Shown: positions 1 through 9,123, numbered from the stretch's first letter. The stretch is 47,156 bases of DNA from Nitrospirota bacterium (GCA_021813405.1 JAKAKS010000045.1:1-47156); one strand, 5' to 3'. Numbers and translations: made by a program. Notes: generated from the sequence alone by a model not told the origin.

Positions 1-1
1 C

Positions 2-1693
2 TACATAACCGGGAACGCCCACATACAAAAGGGCATTACCCTCCGGTCGATACGCTGGGCGTTCACAACCGGGTATGAGTCCAACTGGCATCCGCTTACA
101 TGGATTTCACATATGATTGATTTCCAGTTTTTCGGGCTGAACCCGGCTGGCGCTCACATTGTCAACCTGCTGTTTCATATTGCAAACGTCCTGCTTCTGT
201 TTTATGTCCTTAATTTAATGACGAAGGCCGTATGGAAAAGCGCGTTTGTTGCAGCGCTTTTTGCGCTGCATCCGCTTCACGTGCAGTCCGTGGCATGGGC
301 GGCTGAACGCAAGGACGTCCTCTCCACGTTTTTCTGGATGCTTACAATGGCAGCCTACTGCCGGTATGTCCAGCGTCCGCAGGCAAAAAGATATCTGATG
401 ATTATCCTGTTTTTCGCCTTGGGGCTGATGTCAAAACCGATGCTGGTAACACTTCCCCTGGTGCTCTTGCTTCTGGATTACTGGCCCCTCCAGCGGTTCG
501 ATGAAAACTCCGCCACAAAACGGAAAATTACCGGCCAGCTGGTTTTGGAAAAAGCGCCACTGTTTATCTTGTCAGCTCTTTCGTGCATTGTTACATATAT
601 CGTCCAGCAAAGAGGCGGGGCGGTCCAGTCTTTAGCCATGAAGCCGCTGGGGCTCCGGATCGCCAATGCCATGGTGTCCTATATTGTCTACATCTGGAAG
701 GCCCTCTGGCCGGACAACCTGGCCATCTTTTATCCATATCCAAAATCGCTGCCAGATTGGCAGGCCGCCGGGGCTGGCCTGTTACTGTGCGCCATTTCTA
801 TTGCCGTGGTCCTCATCGCGTTCAGGGGTTTAAAGAGGCATGGATATCTGGCAGTCGGATGGTTTTGGTACCTGGCCACGCTGGTGCCGGTCATCGGCCT
901 TGTACAGGCAGGCAGGCAGGCCAGGGCAGACCGTTATACATATATTCCTTTGACGGGGCTTTTCATAATAGCAGCCTGGGGTTTGCCGGAGCTCCTGGGA
1001 AAATTGGAGGTCCGGGGAAAGGCCCTGATTGCCCTGGCAGTCCCGGCGCTTGCCTGCCTTGCGGTCATAACTTGGCAGCAGGTCTCGTACTGGCAAAACA
1101 GCACAACACTCTTCGGGCACGCCATAAAAGTTACAGATGAAAACGATCTTGCCTATTACAATCTCGGGGTTGCCAGCGCAGCCAGCGGAAATTACAGCCA
1201 GGCCATCTTCGATTATGAAAACGCAACCAGGATCAACCCGCTTTATTTCAAGGCTTATTGCAACCTGGGGGCCACCTATGCAATCCTGGGCAACTACGCG
1301 CAGGCCGTCCGTTATTACGACAGGGCAATAGAAATTCAGCCTGGAAAAGCTGTTACTTACAACGACAGGGGGGCCGCCTATTACAGCCTTGGCAACAACA
1401 ACCAGGCAATCCTGGATTATAACAAGGCCGTTGCACTCGATCCGGGCATGTTTCAAGCCTATTACAACCGCGGCAAAATTTACATGTCATCTGGCAAGTC
1501 CGCTCCCGCGTATGAAGATTTCAGCAGGGCCATTTACATCAACCCGGAATTTGCCCCGGCCTACTTCCGCCGGGGAATTATCATGGACAAGCTGGGGCAC
1601 CCTCAAAGGGCCGTCAGCGACATGACAGCGGCAGCCAGACTGGGCAACAGATACGCACAAGCATTTTTATTTGCCCGCGGAAAAAACTGGTGA
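2..1693 (+). CDS. TMTC-like membrane protein with C-terminal TPRs (5' partial)
   Basis: The frame is open from base 2 and enters from outside the window, so this is a 3' fragment. The residues before the first ATG at 113 read YITGNAHIQ and then WHPLTWISHM. They match the conserved block of TMTC/PMT-like proteins, so 113 is an internal Met and not the start. The N-terminal half is a series of hydrophobic helices including the family block WAAERKDVLSTFFW, which fits a GT-C-fold membrane protein. The C-terminal ~190 residues hold about five TPR units (for example AYYNLGVA, AYCNLGATYA, TYNDRGAAYY, AYYNRGKIY, AYFRRGII). Relatives are annotated as O-glycosyltransferase-like, but no catalytic residues can be assigned here. 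The gene converges on the sigma-54 activator with only 7 bp between stops. A second family member lies at 29198-31138. Confidence 0.85.
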   Translation, partial: YITGNAHIQKGITLRSIRWAFTTGYESNWHPLTWISHMIDFQFFGLNPAGAHIVNLLFHIANVLLLFYVLNLMTKAVWKSAFVAALFALHPLHVQSVAWAAERKDVLSTFFWMLTMAAYCRYVQRPQAKRYLMIILFFALGLMSKPMLVTLPLVLLLLDYWPLQRFDENSATKRKITGQLVLEKAPLFILSALSCIVTYIVQQRGGAVQSLAMKPLGLRIANAMVSYIVYIWKALWPDNLAIFYPYPKSLPDWQAAGAGLLLCAISIAVVLIAFRGLKRHGYLAVGWFWYLATLVPVIGLVQAGRQARADRYTYIPLTGLFIIAAWGLPELLGKLEVRGKALIALAVPALACLAVITWQQVSYWQNSTTLFGHAIKVTDENDLAYYNLGVASAASGNYSQAIFDYENATRINPLYFKAYCNLGATYAILGNYAQAVRYYDRAIEIQPGKAVTYNDRGAAYYSLGNNNQAILDYNKAVALDPGMFQAYYNRGKIYMSSGKSAPAYEDFSRAIYINPEFAPAYFRRGIIMDKLGHPQRAVSDMTAAARLGNRYAQAFLFARGKNW

Positions 1694-1700
1694 GCTTTTT

Positions 1701-3254
1701 TTACTTAAGCGAGGCCGCAGTTATGCCGTACTTTTTCATTCTGTAAGCCAGCTTCCTTGGGGTGATCCCCAGCGCGGCCGCCGTTTTCTGCTGGATAAAA
1801 CCGTTTTCCTTGAAGGCCTTTATGATCCTCTGCTTTTCCAGGCTCTGCACCTCCGCCCCAAGCGAGCCTTTATCATCCTGCCAGGCCGAATGCTCCGCCG
1901 CCCCGCCCTGGGGAGAAAATGAAAAGACGCCATGCGGCAGGTCTTCCCTGCTCACAATATCCCTTTCGGCCATGATTGCTATGCGCTCTATCGCGTTTGC
2001 CAGTTCGCGCACGTTGCCCGGCCACGGGTACTGCACAAGTTCATCCATGGCATCCTTGGCTATCGCCACTTTTTTCCTGTAAGCGCGATTGAATTTCTCA
2101 AGGAAATAACCGGCCAGAAGCGGTATGTCCGCCTGCCGCTCCCTCAATGGCGGCAGCACAACGGACACCACGTTCAGACGCCAGTACAGGTCATTCCTGA
2201 ACGCGCCTTTTTTCACTTCCTCCTGTAAATTCCTGTTGGTGGCCGTTATTATCCGCACATCCGCCTTGATGGATTTGGAGGAGCCAAGGCGCTCAAAACT
2301 CTTTTCCTCAAGCACCCTGAGCAGCTTTGCCTGAAGCACCAGCGGCAATTCGCCTATCTCATCCAGAAATATTGTGCCGCCCATAGCGGCCTCAAACCTT
2401 CCCACCCGGCGCTCAGTGGCCCCGGTAAACGCACCTTTTTCGGAACCAAAGAGTTCCACTTCAAGCAGATTTTCAGGCAGGGCCGCGCAGTTCACCGCCA
2501 CAAACGGCCCCCTGGCCCTCGCGCTCTGGTAATGAAGGGTCCTGGCCACAAGCTCCTTGCCTGTGCCAGATTCGCCCAGCAGCAGCACCGTGGTGTCCGT
2601 TTCGGCCACCTTCTGCACCGTCTTCAAAACGCCCTGAAGTTTTTCGGACCTTCCTATGATATTTGGCAGGCTGAAGCGTTCGCGCAGTTCGCGTTCCAGG
2701 GTCTGCCTGCGGTCGTCTGTCTTCCTGTATATCTCCCACAGCGCGATGAACTGGGCCAGCAGCGACGCCACTATCTCCAGCACCCGCAGGTCGTCATCCA
2801 CGCCGCCCCTGCTTGCCGAATAGATGCGGTCCGCCGTTATAACGCCCAGCGCTTCGCCCTTGAAAATTATAGGCACGCAAAGGAAGGATATGCCTTCCTT
2901 GTCCGGCCTGGAGCCGGTTTTATTGAGGAACTTGGGCTCGGTCCCGATATTTGGTATGAACATCGCCAGGGCCTTTTCTATCACCCTGCCCACGATGCCC
3001 TCGCCTATCTTGTACTTGCCGCGAAGTATCTCTTCCTTGGTAAGGCCGTGCGCGGCCACTATGCGGATTTCTTTGGAAGAGGGGTCCAGCAGGAACACGC
3101 ACCCGCGCTGCATCTCCAGAAGCCCCGCCAGGGCCTGCATGGCGGCGGTAAGATTGCCTTCCAGGTCGAAGGAGGCGGTAAGAAGCCTGCTTACCTCCAA
3201 TATGGCGGCAAGCTCCCGGTTCTTTCTTTCCAGGTCCAGTGATTTAACTTCCAT
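1701..3254 (-). CDS. NifA-like sigma-54-dependent transcriptional activator (GAF-AAA+-HTH)
   Basis: A 517-aa enhancer-binding protein that would use ATP to open sigma-54 RNA polymerase complexes. An N-terminal GAF sensor domain spans about residues 20-175. The AAA+ domain shows Walker A GESGTGKE (227-234), the sigma-54 contact loop GAFTGA (274-279) and Walker [12 protein letters not shown] (293-303). It continues through the R-finger region (ITATNRN) and WPGNVREL. A Fis-type helix-turn-helix closes the protein ([23 protein letters not shown]). Overall order and the C-terminal HTH resemble NifA/AnfA, but no nif genes are in the window and the GAF ligand is unknown. There is no receiver domain, so it is not a two-component regulator. 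A possible target is the sigma-54 promoter at 28991-29008, though PilR-type regulators are more usual there. Confidence 0.9.
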   Translation of the reverse strand: MEVKSLDLERKNRELAAILEVSRLLTASFDLEGNLTAAMQALAGLLEMQRGCVFLLDPSSKEIRIVAAHGLTKEEILRGKYKIGEGIVGRVIEKALAMFIPNIGTEPKFLNKTGSRPDKEGISFLCVPIIFKGEALGVITADRIYSASRGGVDDDLRVLEIVASLLAQFIALWEIYRKTDDRRQTLERELRERFSLPNIIGRSEKLQGVLKTVQKVAETDTTVLLLGESGTGKELVARTLHYQSARARGPFVAVNCAALPENLLEVELFGSEKGAFTGATERRVGRFEAAMGGTIFLDEIGELPLVLQAKLLRVLEEKSFERLGSSKSIKADVRIITATNRNLQEEVKKGAFRNDLYWRLNVVSVVLPPLRERQADIPLLAGYFLEKFNRAYRKKVAIAKDAMDELVQYPWPGNVRELANAIERIAIMAERDIVSREDLPHGVFSFSPQGGAAEHSAWQDDKGSLGAEVQSLEKQRIIKAFKENGFIQQKTAAALGITPRKLAYRMKKYGITAASLK

Positions 3255-3354
3255 TTAAAATTAGCGCCTTTCGTGGTCGGCAATGCATTGCCGTCAAATG
3301 TAGTCTAACGGCCAGTCTACAATTATGTCAATCCATGTCCCGCCCCGATTTCCG

Positions 3355-3383
3355 TTGACAATACAGCCTTTTGCGTCTATATT
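3355..3383 (+). promoter_or_regulatory. sigma-70 promoter for the AT-hook protein gene
   Basis: A perfect -35 TTGACA (3355-3360), a 17-bp spacer and a -10 TATATT (3378-3383). Transcription should start near 3390. That leaves a ~20-nt leader containing the Shine-Dalgarno GGAGGT at 3402-3407, five bases before the ATG at 3412. This is the best sigma-70 match in the window and implies strong constitutive expression. Confidence 0.8.
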
Positions 3384-3411
3384 ATCGTGAAAATAGCAAC
3401 CGGAGGTAACT

Positions 3412-3723
3412 ATGGACATATTACAAACCATTAAAAAACAGAGCGCAAAACAGATCGAAGAGTTGAAAGAACTGAGCGGCAAGCTTTCAGGGAAACTCAA
3501 GGACGTTATCGGCCTTATCCCGGAAGACACACGGCACAAAAGCATTGAGGAATTCTTAAACAGCATAAGAGAGGGCGTCCTCGGCAAGGCCCCGCGCAAA
3601 TATGCAAAAAGAACAAAAAAGGCAGCCGGAGCTAAAAGAAGGGGCAGGCCCAAAGGGACCAAAACCACAACCAGTGGCGGAAAGAAAAAAACGGCCGCAT
3701 CGGAAACCCCGCCAGCAGAATAA
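3412..3723 (+). CDS. Small basic protein with an AT-hook-like tail
   Basis: A 103-aa protein with a strong promoter and ribosome binding site just upstream. Residues 1-60 are charged and probably helical (MDILQTIKKQSAKQIEELKE onward). Residues ~62-100 are rich in Lys, Arg, Ala and Gly and contain RRGRPKGT, an AT-hook core (GRP flanked by basic residues) that binds the minor groove of AT-rich DNA. This layout, a helical oligomerisation segment plus a basic tail, resembles histone-like or nucleoid-associated proteins. The exact family is not recognised. It is a single-gene unit between the divergent sigma-54 activator and a convergent HD-GYP gene. A nucleoid or regulatory DNA-binding role is inference from the motif. 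Confidence 0.8.
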   Translation: MDILQTIKKQSAKQIEELKELSGKLSGKLKDVIGLIPEDTRHKSIEEFLNSIREGVLGKAPRKYAKRTKKAAGAKRRGRPKGTKTTTSGGKKKTAASETPPAE

Positions 3724-4095
3724 AAAAAATTAATTGATCGACATATCGGAGGGCCGGGGCAGCAGATTTGCCTCTGCCACTACCGATGCATTTGGCCGGT
3801 GCCAGTTGCTTGTCTGTTTTTTCAAGGGCGGTGTTCGAATGAAGCAAGGCGGATTCCCGCCCCGGATTCCTTGTTGAAAAACCCTGTCAAGGCCTCTTTT
3901 TTAGTGTTCAAACCAAAACCTGTAACTGACCGGTTTTATGCCGTTTTTCAGTTTTCGCTGTTCAAACCCGTTCAAACCCGCGGCTTTTAAACACCACTGT
4001 TTGCCGGCAGCTTTTTCCGGCTTTCCGGGCATCATTTTTCAATGAGCAAATAAGGGCCAAATCCCCCTCACAGGCGCATTTTAACCTGGCCAGAG

Positions 4096-4141
4096 ATGAC
4101 ATGGTCAATATGACACAGGTCATGAAGTTGGTGACATGGGG
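4096..4141 (-). repeat. Copy A of a 46-bp four-heptamer intergenic element
   Basis: On the minus strand this reads as a 46-bp sequence that matches 43257-43302 at 40 of 46 positions without gaps. Against the symmetric copy B, the four heptamers here are ATGTCAC, ATGACCT, GTGTCAT and ATGTCAT, with the same 7-bp spacings. It may be a binding site for a multimeric protein or part of an RNA unit. It lies between two convergent gene ends. Confidence 0.75.
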
Positions 4142-4168
4142 AATGATTTCTCACAGGAACAGTTGCAG

Positions 4169-4226
4169 GGAGCGGGCTTAGTCCAGGACACCCACGGACT
4201 CAGGAGAACTTTCGATAGCACGCTCC
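4169..4226. other. Nested inverted repeats, possible structured RNA
   Basis: An outer stem GGAGCG (4169-4174) pairs with CGCTCC (4221-4226), and an inner stem AGTCC (4180-4184) pairs with GGACT (4196-4200). Read on the minus strand it lies 28 nt before copy A of the 46-bp element. No T-tract follows on either strand, so it is not an obvious intrinsic terminator. No known RNA family was recognised. Confidence 0.4.
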
Positions 4227-4421
4227 TTTCTCAAGTCTCCTCAAATATCGCCACATTTTAATGAGAGTTTTCGGTGGTTGTATTAATAAATGATTCCTTT
4301 TAAACATCCTCTCCCCTTATTGATCCCGGTGTCAATTAATAGGTGTACTTTACAACTTTCGATCAACAAGCAATACTTCGGCCTTAATGCAAATGGGCGA
4401 GGCGGTAAAAACGAAAAAAAC

Positions 4422-6386
4422 TCAGCAGAGCGCGGCGTAGCCGGCCTTGCCCAGGAGTTCCTCGGCCTTCAGGTCCAGCATGTCCAGAAAGGCGCTTACG
4501 ACAAGCGGGTCGAACTGGGTGCCGCTGCCCCTGTAAAGCTCGCCTTTGGCCTCTGATATTGTGCGCGCCTTCCGGTAAGACCTGTCCGTCATCATTGCAT
4601 CGAAGGTGTCCACCACGCTAAGTATTCTCGCTTTAAGTGATATCTCCTCCCCGGCCACTCCGTAAGGATATCCCGTGCCGTCGTACCTTTCATGGTGCTG
4701 GAGGATGGTGGTGCGCACTCCTTCAAGCGTGCCAAGCGGGCCAAGTATCTCGTCGCCAATAAGCGGGTGAGCCTTTACCATGCTGAACTCGGCATTTGTA
4801 AGCCTGCCGGCCTTGTTCAGAATATTGGAGTCCACCCCGATCTTGCCGATATCGTGCAGGATGGCAGCATGCTCCAGGTTTTCAATCTCCTTGTTGTTCA
4901 GGCCGATGTGGCGGCCAAGCTGCACTGATAAGGTTTTTACCCTCTCGGAATGGCCGCGGGTATATTTGTCGTTTGCCTCAAGCGCGTTGACCAGGGCCTG
5001 GATAGTGCCGAAGTAGTTGGACTTCACCGAATCGTACAGCCAGGCGTTTTCGATTGATATCATTGCCTGGTTTGCAAGGGTGCTTAGAATTTCCAGCTCA
5101 TCCTCTGTAAAGTGGGAACCGTCCTTTTCCAGCAGGATGCCGCCAACTACCTGCCCTTTCATTTTCAGGGGCACGCCTATGGCAAACAGCCCGCCTTCGT
5201 CCAAGGCGTTCCTTGCAAACACGTTGGAGCCCCCGGCAAGCAGTTTCTTGTAGAGCGGGTGGGCCTCTATCATGTAATCTGAATGGCCCTCCACCCCCAT
5301 CCCCTTATTGTATTGGAGGGCCAGATTTCTACCGCCGCTTTTTTTGAGGTATATGGAGCCCCTCTCCACCTTCAGCAGTTCGGCGGTACTCCTTATAACC
5401 AGTTTTATAAGCTCCTCCGTCTCCATAATGGAGGAAAGCACCCTACCCACTTCGCTTATGCGCTTGAGCCTGTCAACCATCTTTTCCAGCTCTATGTTCT
5501 TGGTTTTAAGCTCGCGCGTAAGGCTGAGAATGGCCTTGTTTGCAGTCTCAACCTCTTTTATCTTGAACTCCAGCTGGCCGTTAAGCTCCTCCAGGGTGCG
5601 CTTGTGTTCCAGCTCCGACCGGGCCCTGCTTATCTCCCTCTCCTTGCGGATGTCCTTTTCGTAGAGCCGCTTGACCTCCTGAATGGAACGGTTGAAGGAG
5701 TCCGCCAGGATGGCGAATTCGTCCCCCGTCCTTACATCCGCCCTGGCCTCAAGGTTGCCGGCTTCAACACTGCGCGCCGTGGCCAGTATGGCGTTGAGTG
5801 GTTTCAGTATCTTCTTTGAAAACAGCAGGCTGAGCATTACCGAGACCAGAAGTATGGTAATCACGTTTGAAAATATAAGGATGTGCCGCATGGACCGGAT
5901 TACGGCCCCGGAACGTGAGAAGTCGTACCTTATCTCCACTATTCCGTTTGTTTTTATGTTCGGGCTATGGCAGCCGTAGCATCGCGGTTTGTTGTATACC
6001 GGGGCAAAATGCAGAAGAACGTTGTGCTGCAGCACCGGGGCAAACCTGCCCCCGTCCTTGAGGTACAAGGATTCGGGCGACCTGTAGCCAATCTCGGACT
6101 GTTCCTTGGAATTGAGTATGTAGCCGTCCGGCGATACTATCCTGAGGCTTAGTATCTCAGGGGAGCGCCCGATGTTTTCAAGTATCTTGTGGACCTCATC
6201 GCTTCTGCCCTCGCTCATATCCATCTCCACGCTTCTGATTATCATGTTGCTCATGGAGGACATGGTTTCCACGTCGTTTTTCACCATCTTTTTGGATTGG
6301 ATGCGAAGGACGGCAGCCGTTGACAGACCTACGGATATGAGAATAACCAAGCCGATAATGCTTATAATCTTTGCTTTTAAAGACAT
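4422..6386 (-). CDS. HD-GYP cyclic-di-GMP phosphodiesterase with periplasmic heme-type sensor
   Basis: A 654-aa membrane receptor. There is a TM helix at residues ~7-27, then a periplasmic region with a c-type heme motif CYGCH (C136, C139, H140), then a second TM helix at ~165-190. Next come a HAMP domain, a coiled coil rich in Glu/Lys/Arg and a GAF domain (~320-445). The C-terminal HD-GYP domain has HDIGKIG (from H511) and HHERYDGTGYP (from H564). HD-GYP enzymes hydrolyse cyclic di-GMP, and the catalytic HD and GYP motifs are intact. The single CxxCH suggests covalently bound heme sensing redox state or a gas, by analogy with deltaproteobacterial heme sensors; the ligand is inferred. It is transcribed divergently from der. 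Confidence 0.9.
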   Translation of the reverse strand: MSLKAKIISIIGLVILISVGLSTAAVLRIQSKKMVKNDVETMSSMSNMIIRSVEMDMSEGRSDEVHKILENIGRSPEILSLRIVSPDGYILNSKEQSEIGYRSPESLYLKDGGRFAPVLQHNVLLHFAPVYNKPRCYGCHSPNIKTNGIVEIRYDFSRSGAVIRSMRHILIFSNVITILLVSVMLSLLFSKKILKPLNAILATARSVEAGNLEARADVRTGDEFAILADSFNRSIQEVKRLYEKDIRKEREISRARSELEHKRTLEELNGQLEFKIKEVETANKAILSLTRELKTKNIELEKMVDRLKRISEVGRVLSSIMETEELIKLVIRSTAELLKVERGSIYLKKSGGRNLALQYNKGMGVEGHSDYMIEAHPLYKKLLAGGSNVFARNALDEGGLFAIGVPLKMKGQVVGGILLEKDGSHFTEDELEILSTLANQAMISIENAWLYDSVKSNYFGTIQALVNALEANDKYTRGHSERVKTLSVQLGRHIGLNNKEIENLEHAAILHDIGKIGVDSNILNKAGRLTNAEFSMVKAHPLIGDEILGPLGTLEGVRTTILQHHERYDGTGYPYGVAGEEISLKARILSVVDTFDAMMTDRSYRKARTISEAKGELYRGSGTQFDPLVVSAFLDMLDLKAEELLGKAGYAALC

Positions 6387-6490
6387 AATATCAATAAACT
6401 AAATGCAATTTCCGTACCGCCCTTAAAATAGCCGGAAATTGCGCCATTTAAAACAGAAACGGCCAAGTTCGGTATGGGATTTCACGCAAT

Positions 6491-6512
6491 CTTGAAGATT
6501 TCTTGAAGATTT
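6491..6512 (+). repeat. Perfect 11-bp tandem repeat in the HD-GYP/der divergent gap
   Basis: CTTGAAGATTT occurs twice head to tail (6491-6501 and 6502-6512), one helical turn apart, in the 180-bp gap between the divergent HD-GYP gene and der. The period and position suit a direct-repeat operator, but no matching regulator family is recognised. Confidence 0.6.
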
Positions 6513-6566
6513 GCACGCAAAGCTTTTCTGTTTTTTTTAAAATATAAAACTGAGGTAAAATTCAGG

Positions 6567-7895
6567 ATGTCAAAACCAATAATAGCCATAATAGGAAGGC
6601 CAAACGTAGGCAAGTCCACACTTTTTAACCGCATGACCGGGCAGCGGAAGGCCATTGTGGAAGAAGTGGAAGGCGTTACCAGGGACCGCAACTACTCCGA
6701 AATCGAGTGGGGCGGGCGCAGATTCTTGATCGCGGACACCGGCGGGCTGCTGCCGGGGCAGAAGGACATAATATTCGAGGAGATGGGGCGGCAGACGATG
6801 CTGGCCGTTGAGGAGGCCGATCTGATAGTGCATTTACTGGACGCCCAGGCCGGCCTGACAGCCAGGGACGAGGCCATAGCCGGGATGCTGAGGGAATCCG
6901 GCAAGAAAGTGCTGTGGGTGGCAAACAAGATAGACGGGCCCTCAAAGGAGCCCCTGCTATATGATTTTTACAGGCTGGGCGGTGAGGTGCTGCCGGTATC
7001 GGCGTCCAACGGGTACATGTACGAGGAACTGATGGACAGGCTTGTCTCCATGCTGCCTCCGCCCAGCCCCATGGAAAATGAGATTCTGGAGTCCCTGCCC
7101 AGGATAGCCGTTATCGGCCGCCCCAATACCGGAAAATCAACGCTCATAAACTCGCTTTTAACCAGGGAAAGACTGGTTGTAAGCCCAGTGGCCGGCACCA
7201 CCAGGGACGCCATAGACACGGTATGCACATATTACAAAAAGAAGTACATGTTTGTAGACACCGCAGGGATAACCCGGAAGGCCGGGCGGGCGCTGGACCA
7301 GTACTCGACGGCAAGGGCCATGAAGGCCCTGGAACGCGCGGACATGGCCCTGATAGTGATAGACGCTTCGGCGGGCATCGTTGCCGCGGACCAGAAGATA
7401 GCTGGAATGGTGTACGACTATAAGAAAGGGGCCGTATTCCTGTTAAACAAATGGGACCTTGTGGAAGACCCGGACGCCGCTTTCAAAAAACTTGGTGAAG
7501 AGCTGAGGCGAAAGCTCTGGTTTTTCGGGCACGCCCCGGTGCTCACCACTTCCGGCACAGCCAGAAAACGCATAACGAAGGTGTTTCCTCTTATAGATTG
7601 CGTACTTGAGGAACGCGCCAGGACTGTTCCCCCCGCAAAGCTGGGGGACCTGCTGCGGGATGCGCTTGCCGAAAAACAGCCTCCCGTATACCATGGCAAA
7701 CGGGTCATCGCCAGCTCGCTGGTGCAGATAGGCGTAAGGCCGCCTGTTTTCGCGCTTGTTTTGAACGAGCCGGAAGGCATAAATGAGCAGTACCTGAAGT
7801 ATTTTGAAAAGAAGCTCCGGGAACGGTTCCCATTCTCCGGCACGCCGGTAATAGTGGTGAAAAAGAAGGCCGGCATGAAAACGGTCCGCCGTTGA
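6567..7895 (+). CDS. der: GTPase Der (EngA), 50S ribosome assembly
   Basis: A 442-aa double GTPase required for late 50S subunit maturation. The first G domain starts at once with GRPNVGKST (G1), the switch block RDRNY and DTGG (G3), and VANKID (G4). The second starts around residue 180 with GRPNTGKST, TTRDAID, DTAG and LNKWD. The C-terminal KH-like domain ends in the basic stretch KKKAGMKTVRR. Length and order are normal for Der. The start ATG follows a TAAAAT box by only 5 nt and has no clear Shine-Dalgarno, so the leader may be very short. The stop overlaps the start of the next gene (TTGA), which implies translational coupling with the YihY-family gene. Confidence 0.97.
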   Translation: MSKPIIAIIGRPNVGKSTLFNRMTGQRKAIVEEVEGVTRDRNYSEIEWGGRRFLIADTGGLLPGQKDIIFEEMGRQTMLAVEEADLIVHLLDAQAGLTARDEAIAGMLRESGKKVLWVANKIDGPSKEPLLYDFYRLGGEVLPVSASNGYMYEELMDRLVSMLPPPSPMENEILESLPRIAVIGRPNTGKSTLINSLLTRERLVVSPVAGTTRDAIDTVCTYYKKKYMFVDTAGITRKAGRALDQYSTARAMKALERADMALIVIDASAGIVAADQKIAGMVYDYKKGAVFLLNKWDLVEDPDAAFKKLGEELRRKLWFFGHAPVLTTSGTARKRITKVFPLIDCVLEERARTVPPAKLGDLLRDALAEKQPPVYHGKRVIASSLVQIGVRPPVFALVLNEPEGINEQYLKYFEKKLRERFPFSGTPVIVVKKKAGMKTVRR

Positions 7896-8707
7896 TAAGG
7901 ATTTTAAAAATATTGCCTGGCAGCCTCCGGGATTTTCTGCGCGATGGCGGATTCATGCTGGCAGCCTCCCTGGCTTACTTTGGCATTATGGCAATGGTGC
8001 CGCTTAGCATACTTATAATCCAGCTTACCGGATGGCTGCTTGGCACGTATGCAGGGTTTTACAGGTTTTTTGCATCCAAGCTCATATTGATGTTCCCCGA
8101 CGGAGCCGGCAAAACGGCTTCACTCATACAGGCGCTGCTTGCTTCAAACAGGGCCGGGCACCTGAGCCTGTTTTTTTACATCTTCCTTTCCTACGGGTTG
8201 TTCCTGGATATAGAGGCTTCCATGAATGTTATATTCAAAACCGGCAGGAAAAGGCATTTCTTTCTCTCGGTCCTCTTTTCGTTTTTCATGATAACCCTGA
8301 CCGGAGTGCTGACACTTTTTGCTTTCGCTTTTTCCACAATGGAACCGGTGCTGCATTCATTCGGCCACACCCTTGGGCTTGGCAGCGGATACACCGTTTT
8401 GCTACGGTACATAGTGCCGTTTTCATTGATTCTCACGGTTTCAACCAGCATTTACGTAATCCTGCCGGCAAGGAAAGTACGCTTTGTGAATGCGTTAAAG
8501 GGGGGCATATTTACCGCCTTGATGATGGAACTGGCAAAAATAGCCTTCTCGGTTTACCTTGAAAGGATCATCCCGAGGATCGGCATTATTTATGGCCCCC
8601 TATCGGCATTTGTGATCCTTCTTTTATGGATATTCTATTCGTCCTGCATATTCCTGCTTGGCGGAGAAGTAGTGCACGGGCTGGAGTCAAAAAGAAGCGT
8701 AAGGTAA
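7892..8707 (+). CDS. YihY/BrkB-family inner-membrane protein
   Basis: A 271-aa polytopic membrane protein of the YihY/UPF0761 (BrkB, formerly 'RNase BN') family. The conserved N-terminal block is visible (FMLAASLAYFGIMAMVPLSI). It is followed by about five more hydrophobic helices and the family's late segment GIIYGPLSAFVILLLWIFYSS. The transport or structural role of this family is unsettled. The TTG start overlaps the der stop by 4 bp, so the two are coupled. The 55-aa gene at 8735 follows 27 bp later, making a der-yihY-small gene operon likely. Confidence 0.9.
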   Translation: MIRILKILPGSLRDFLRDGGFMLAASLAYFGIMAMVPLSILIIQLTGWLLGTYAGFYRFFASKLILMFPDGAGKTASLIQALLASNRAGHLSLFFYIFLSYGLFLDIEASMNVIFKTGRKRHFFLSVLFSFFMITLTGVLTLFAFAFSTMEPVLHSFGHTLGLGSGYTVLLRYIVPFSLILTVSTSIYVILPARKVRFVNALKGGIFTALMMELAKIAFSVYLERIIPRIGIIYGPLSAFVILLLWIFYSSCIFLLGGEVVHGLESKRSVR

Positions 8708-8734
8708 ACGCGTTTACCGGAAAGGGAAATCGGA

Positions 8735-8902
8735 ATGGACCTGACTGGAAAGATTGTTGAAGTAGGCACGCCGGACATGGCCTACACTGGAATACTTATA
8801 GAGATGGGCGAGACCGAAATACATCTTGAAACGGAAATGGGATGGGTGGTGATACCGTCCGGCAATGTCGTTTATTTAAGGGAGCTTGAGCCCGGGGAAT
8901 AA
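8735..8902 (+). CDS. 55-aa small acidic protein, possible Sm-like barrel
   Basis: A short ORF reading MDLTGKIVEVGTPDMAYTG, then an alternating beta-like pattern (ILIEMGETEIHLET, GWVVIPSGNVVYLRELEPGE). The ATG is preceded by a purine-rich AAAGGGAAATCGG and lies 27 bp after the YihY-family gene, in the same operon. The pattern of a leading G-x-I-V-E-V strand, a central glycine turn and short hydrophobic strands with a late IPSGNVVYL resembles small Sm/Hfq-type or OB-like barrels. No established family is recognised. The codon use is like its neighbours and there are no internal stops, so I consider it a real small gene of unknown function. Confidence 0.7.
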   Translation: MDLTGKIVEVGTPDMAYTGILIEMGETEIHLETEMGWVVIPSGNVVYLRELEPGE

Positions 8903-9123
8903 ACTATTGCACCTGGATTTTAAACGCCCGGCAATTTAATTTTTTCTGACAATTGACAACATCCTTGCCCGGATGTAGCTTTTAAGCAGTTGTAACAGGT
9001 ACCTTTCCAATACCATCAAAGCCCAAATGCCCTTCCCGGTTAATGCACTGGCCGGAACACTTGCAAACTGCCCCGAATCAAAACCACGGTGGCTCTATCT
9101 GGACCAAAGAGAGGCAATAAACC

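Larger units (their letters stand above)
3724..4421. other. 0.7 kb convergent intergenic region with repeats and a hairpin
   Basis: No convincing protein gene. It holds a 10-bp tandem repeat TTCAAACCCG (3961-3980), a 46-bp element (4096-4141) shared with the region upstream of glgP, and nested inverted repeats at 4169-4226. Both flanking genes end towards this gap, so the element is not a simple promoter site for either of them. A 35-codon minus-strand frame (4307-4200) is too weak to call. Confidence 0.6.

Noticed and set aside
113-1693. Complete gene starting at ATG 113
   Set aside because: The frame is open to base 2 and encodes conserved family sequence upstream of 113, so the gene begins outside the window.
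4200-4307. Minus-strand 35-codon ORF after AAGGGGAGAGG
   Set aside because: The ribosome binding site is too close (3 nt), there is no promoter or domain, and the frame is short enough to be chance. Mentioned only as part of the possible repeated layout.
9049-9064. Sigma-54-like promoter upstream of the InlB-repeat gene
   Set aside because: TGGCCG and TTGC are present, but the GG-GC spacing is 11 bp instead of the strict 10.
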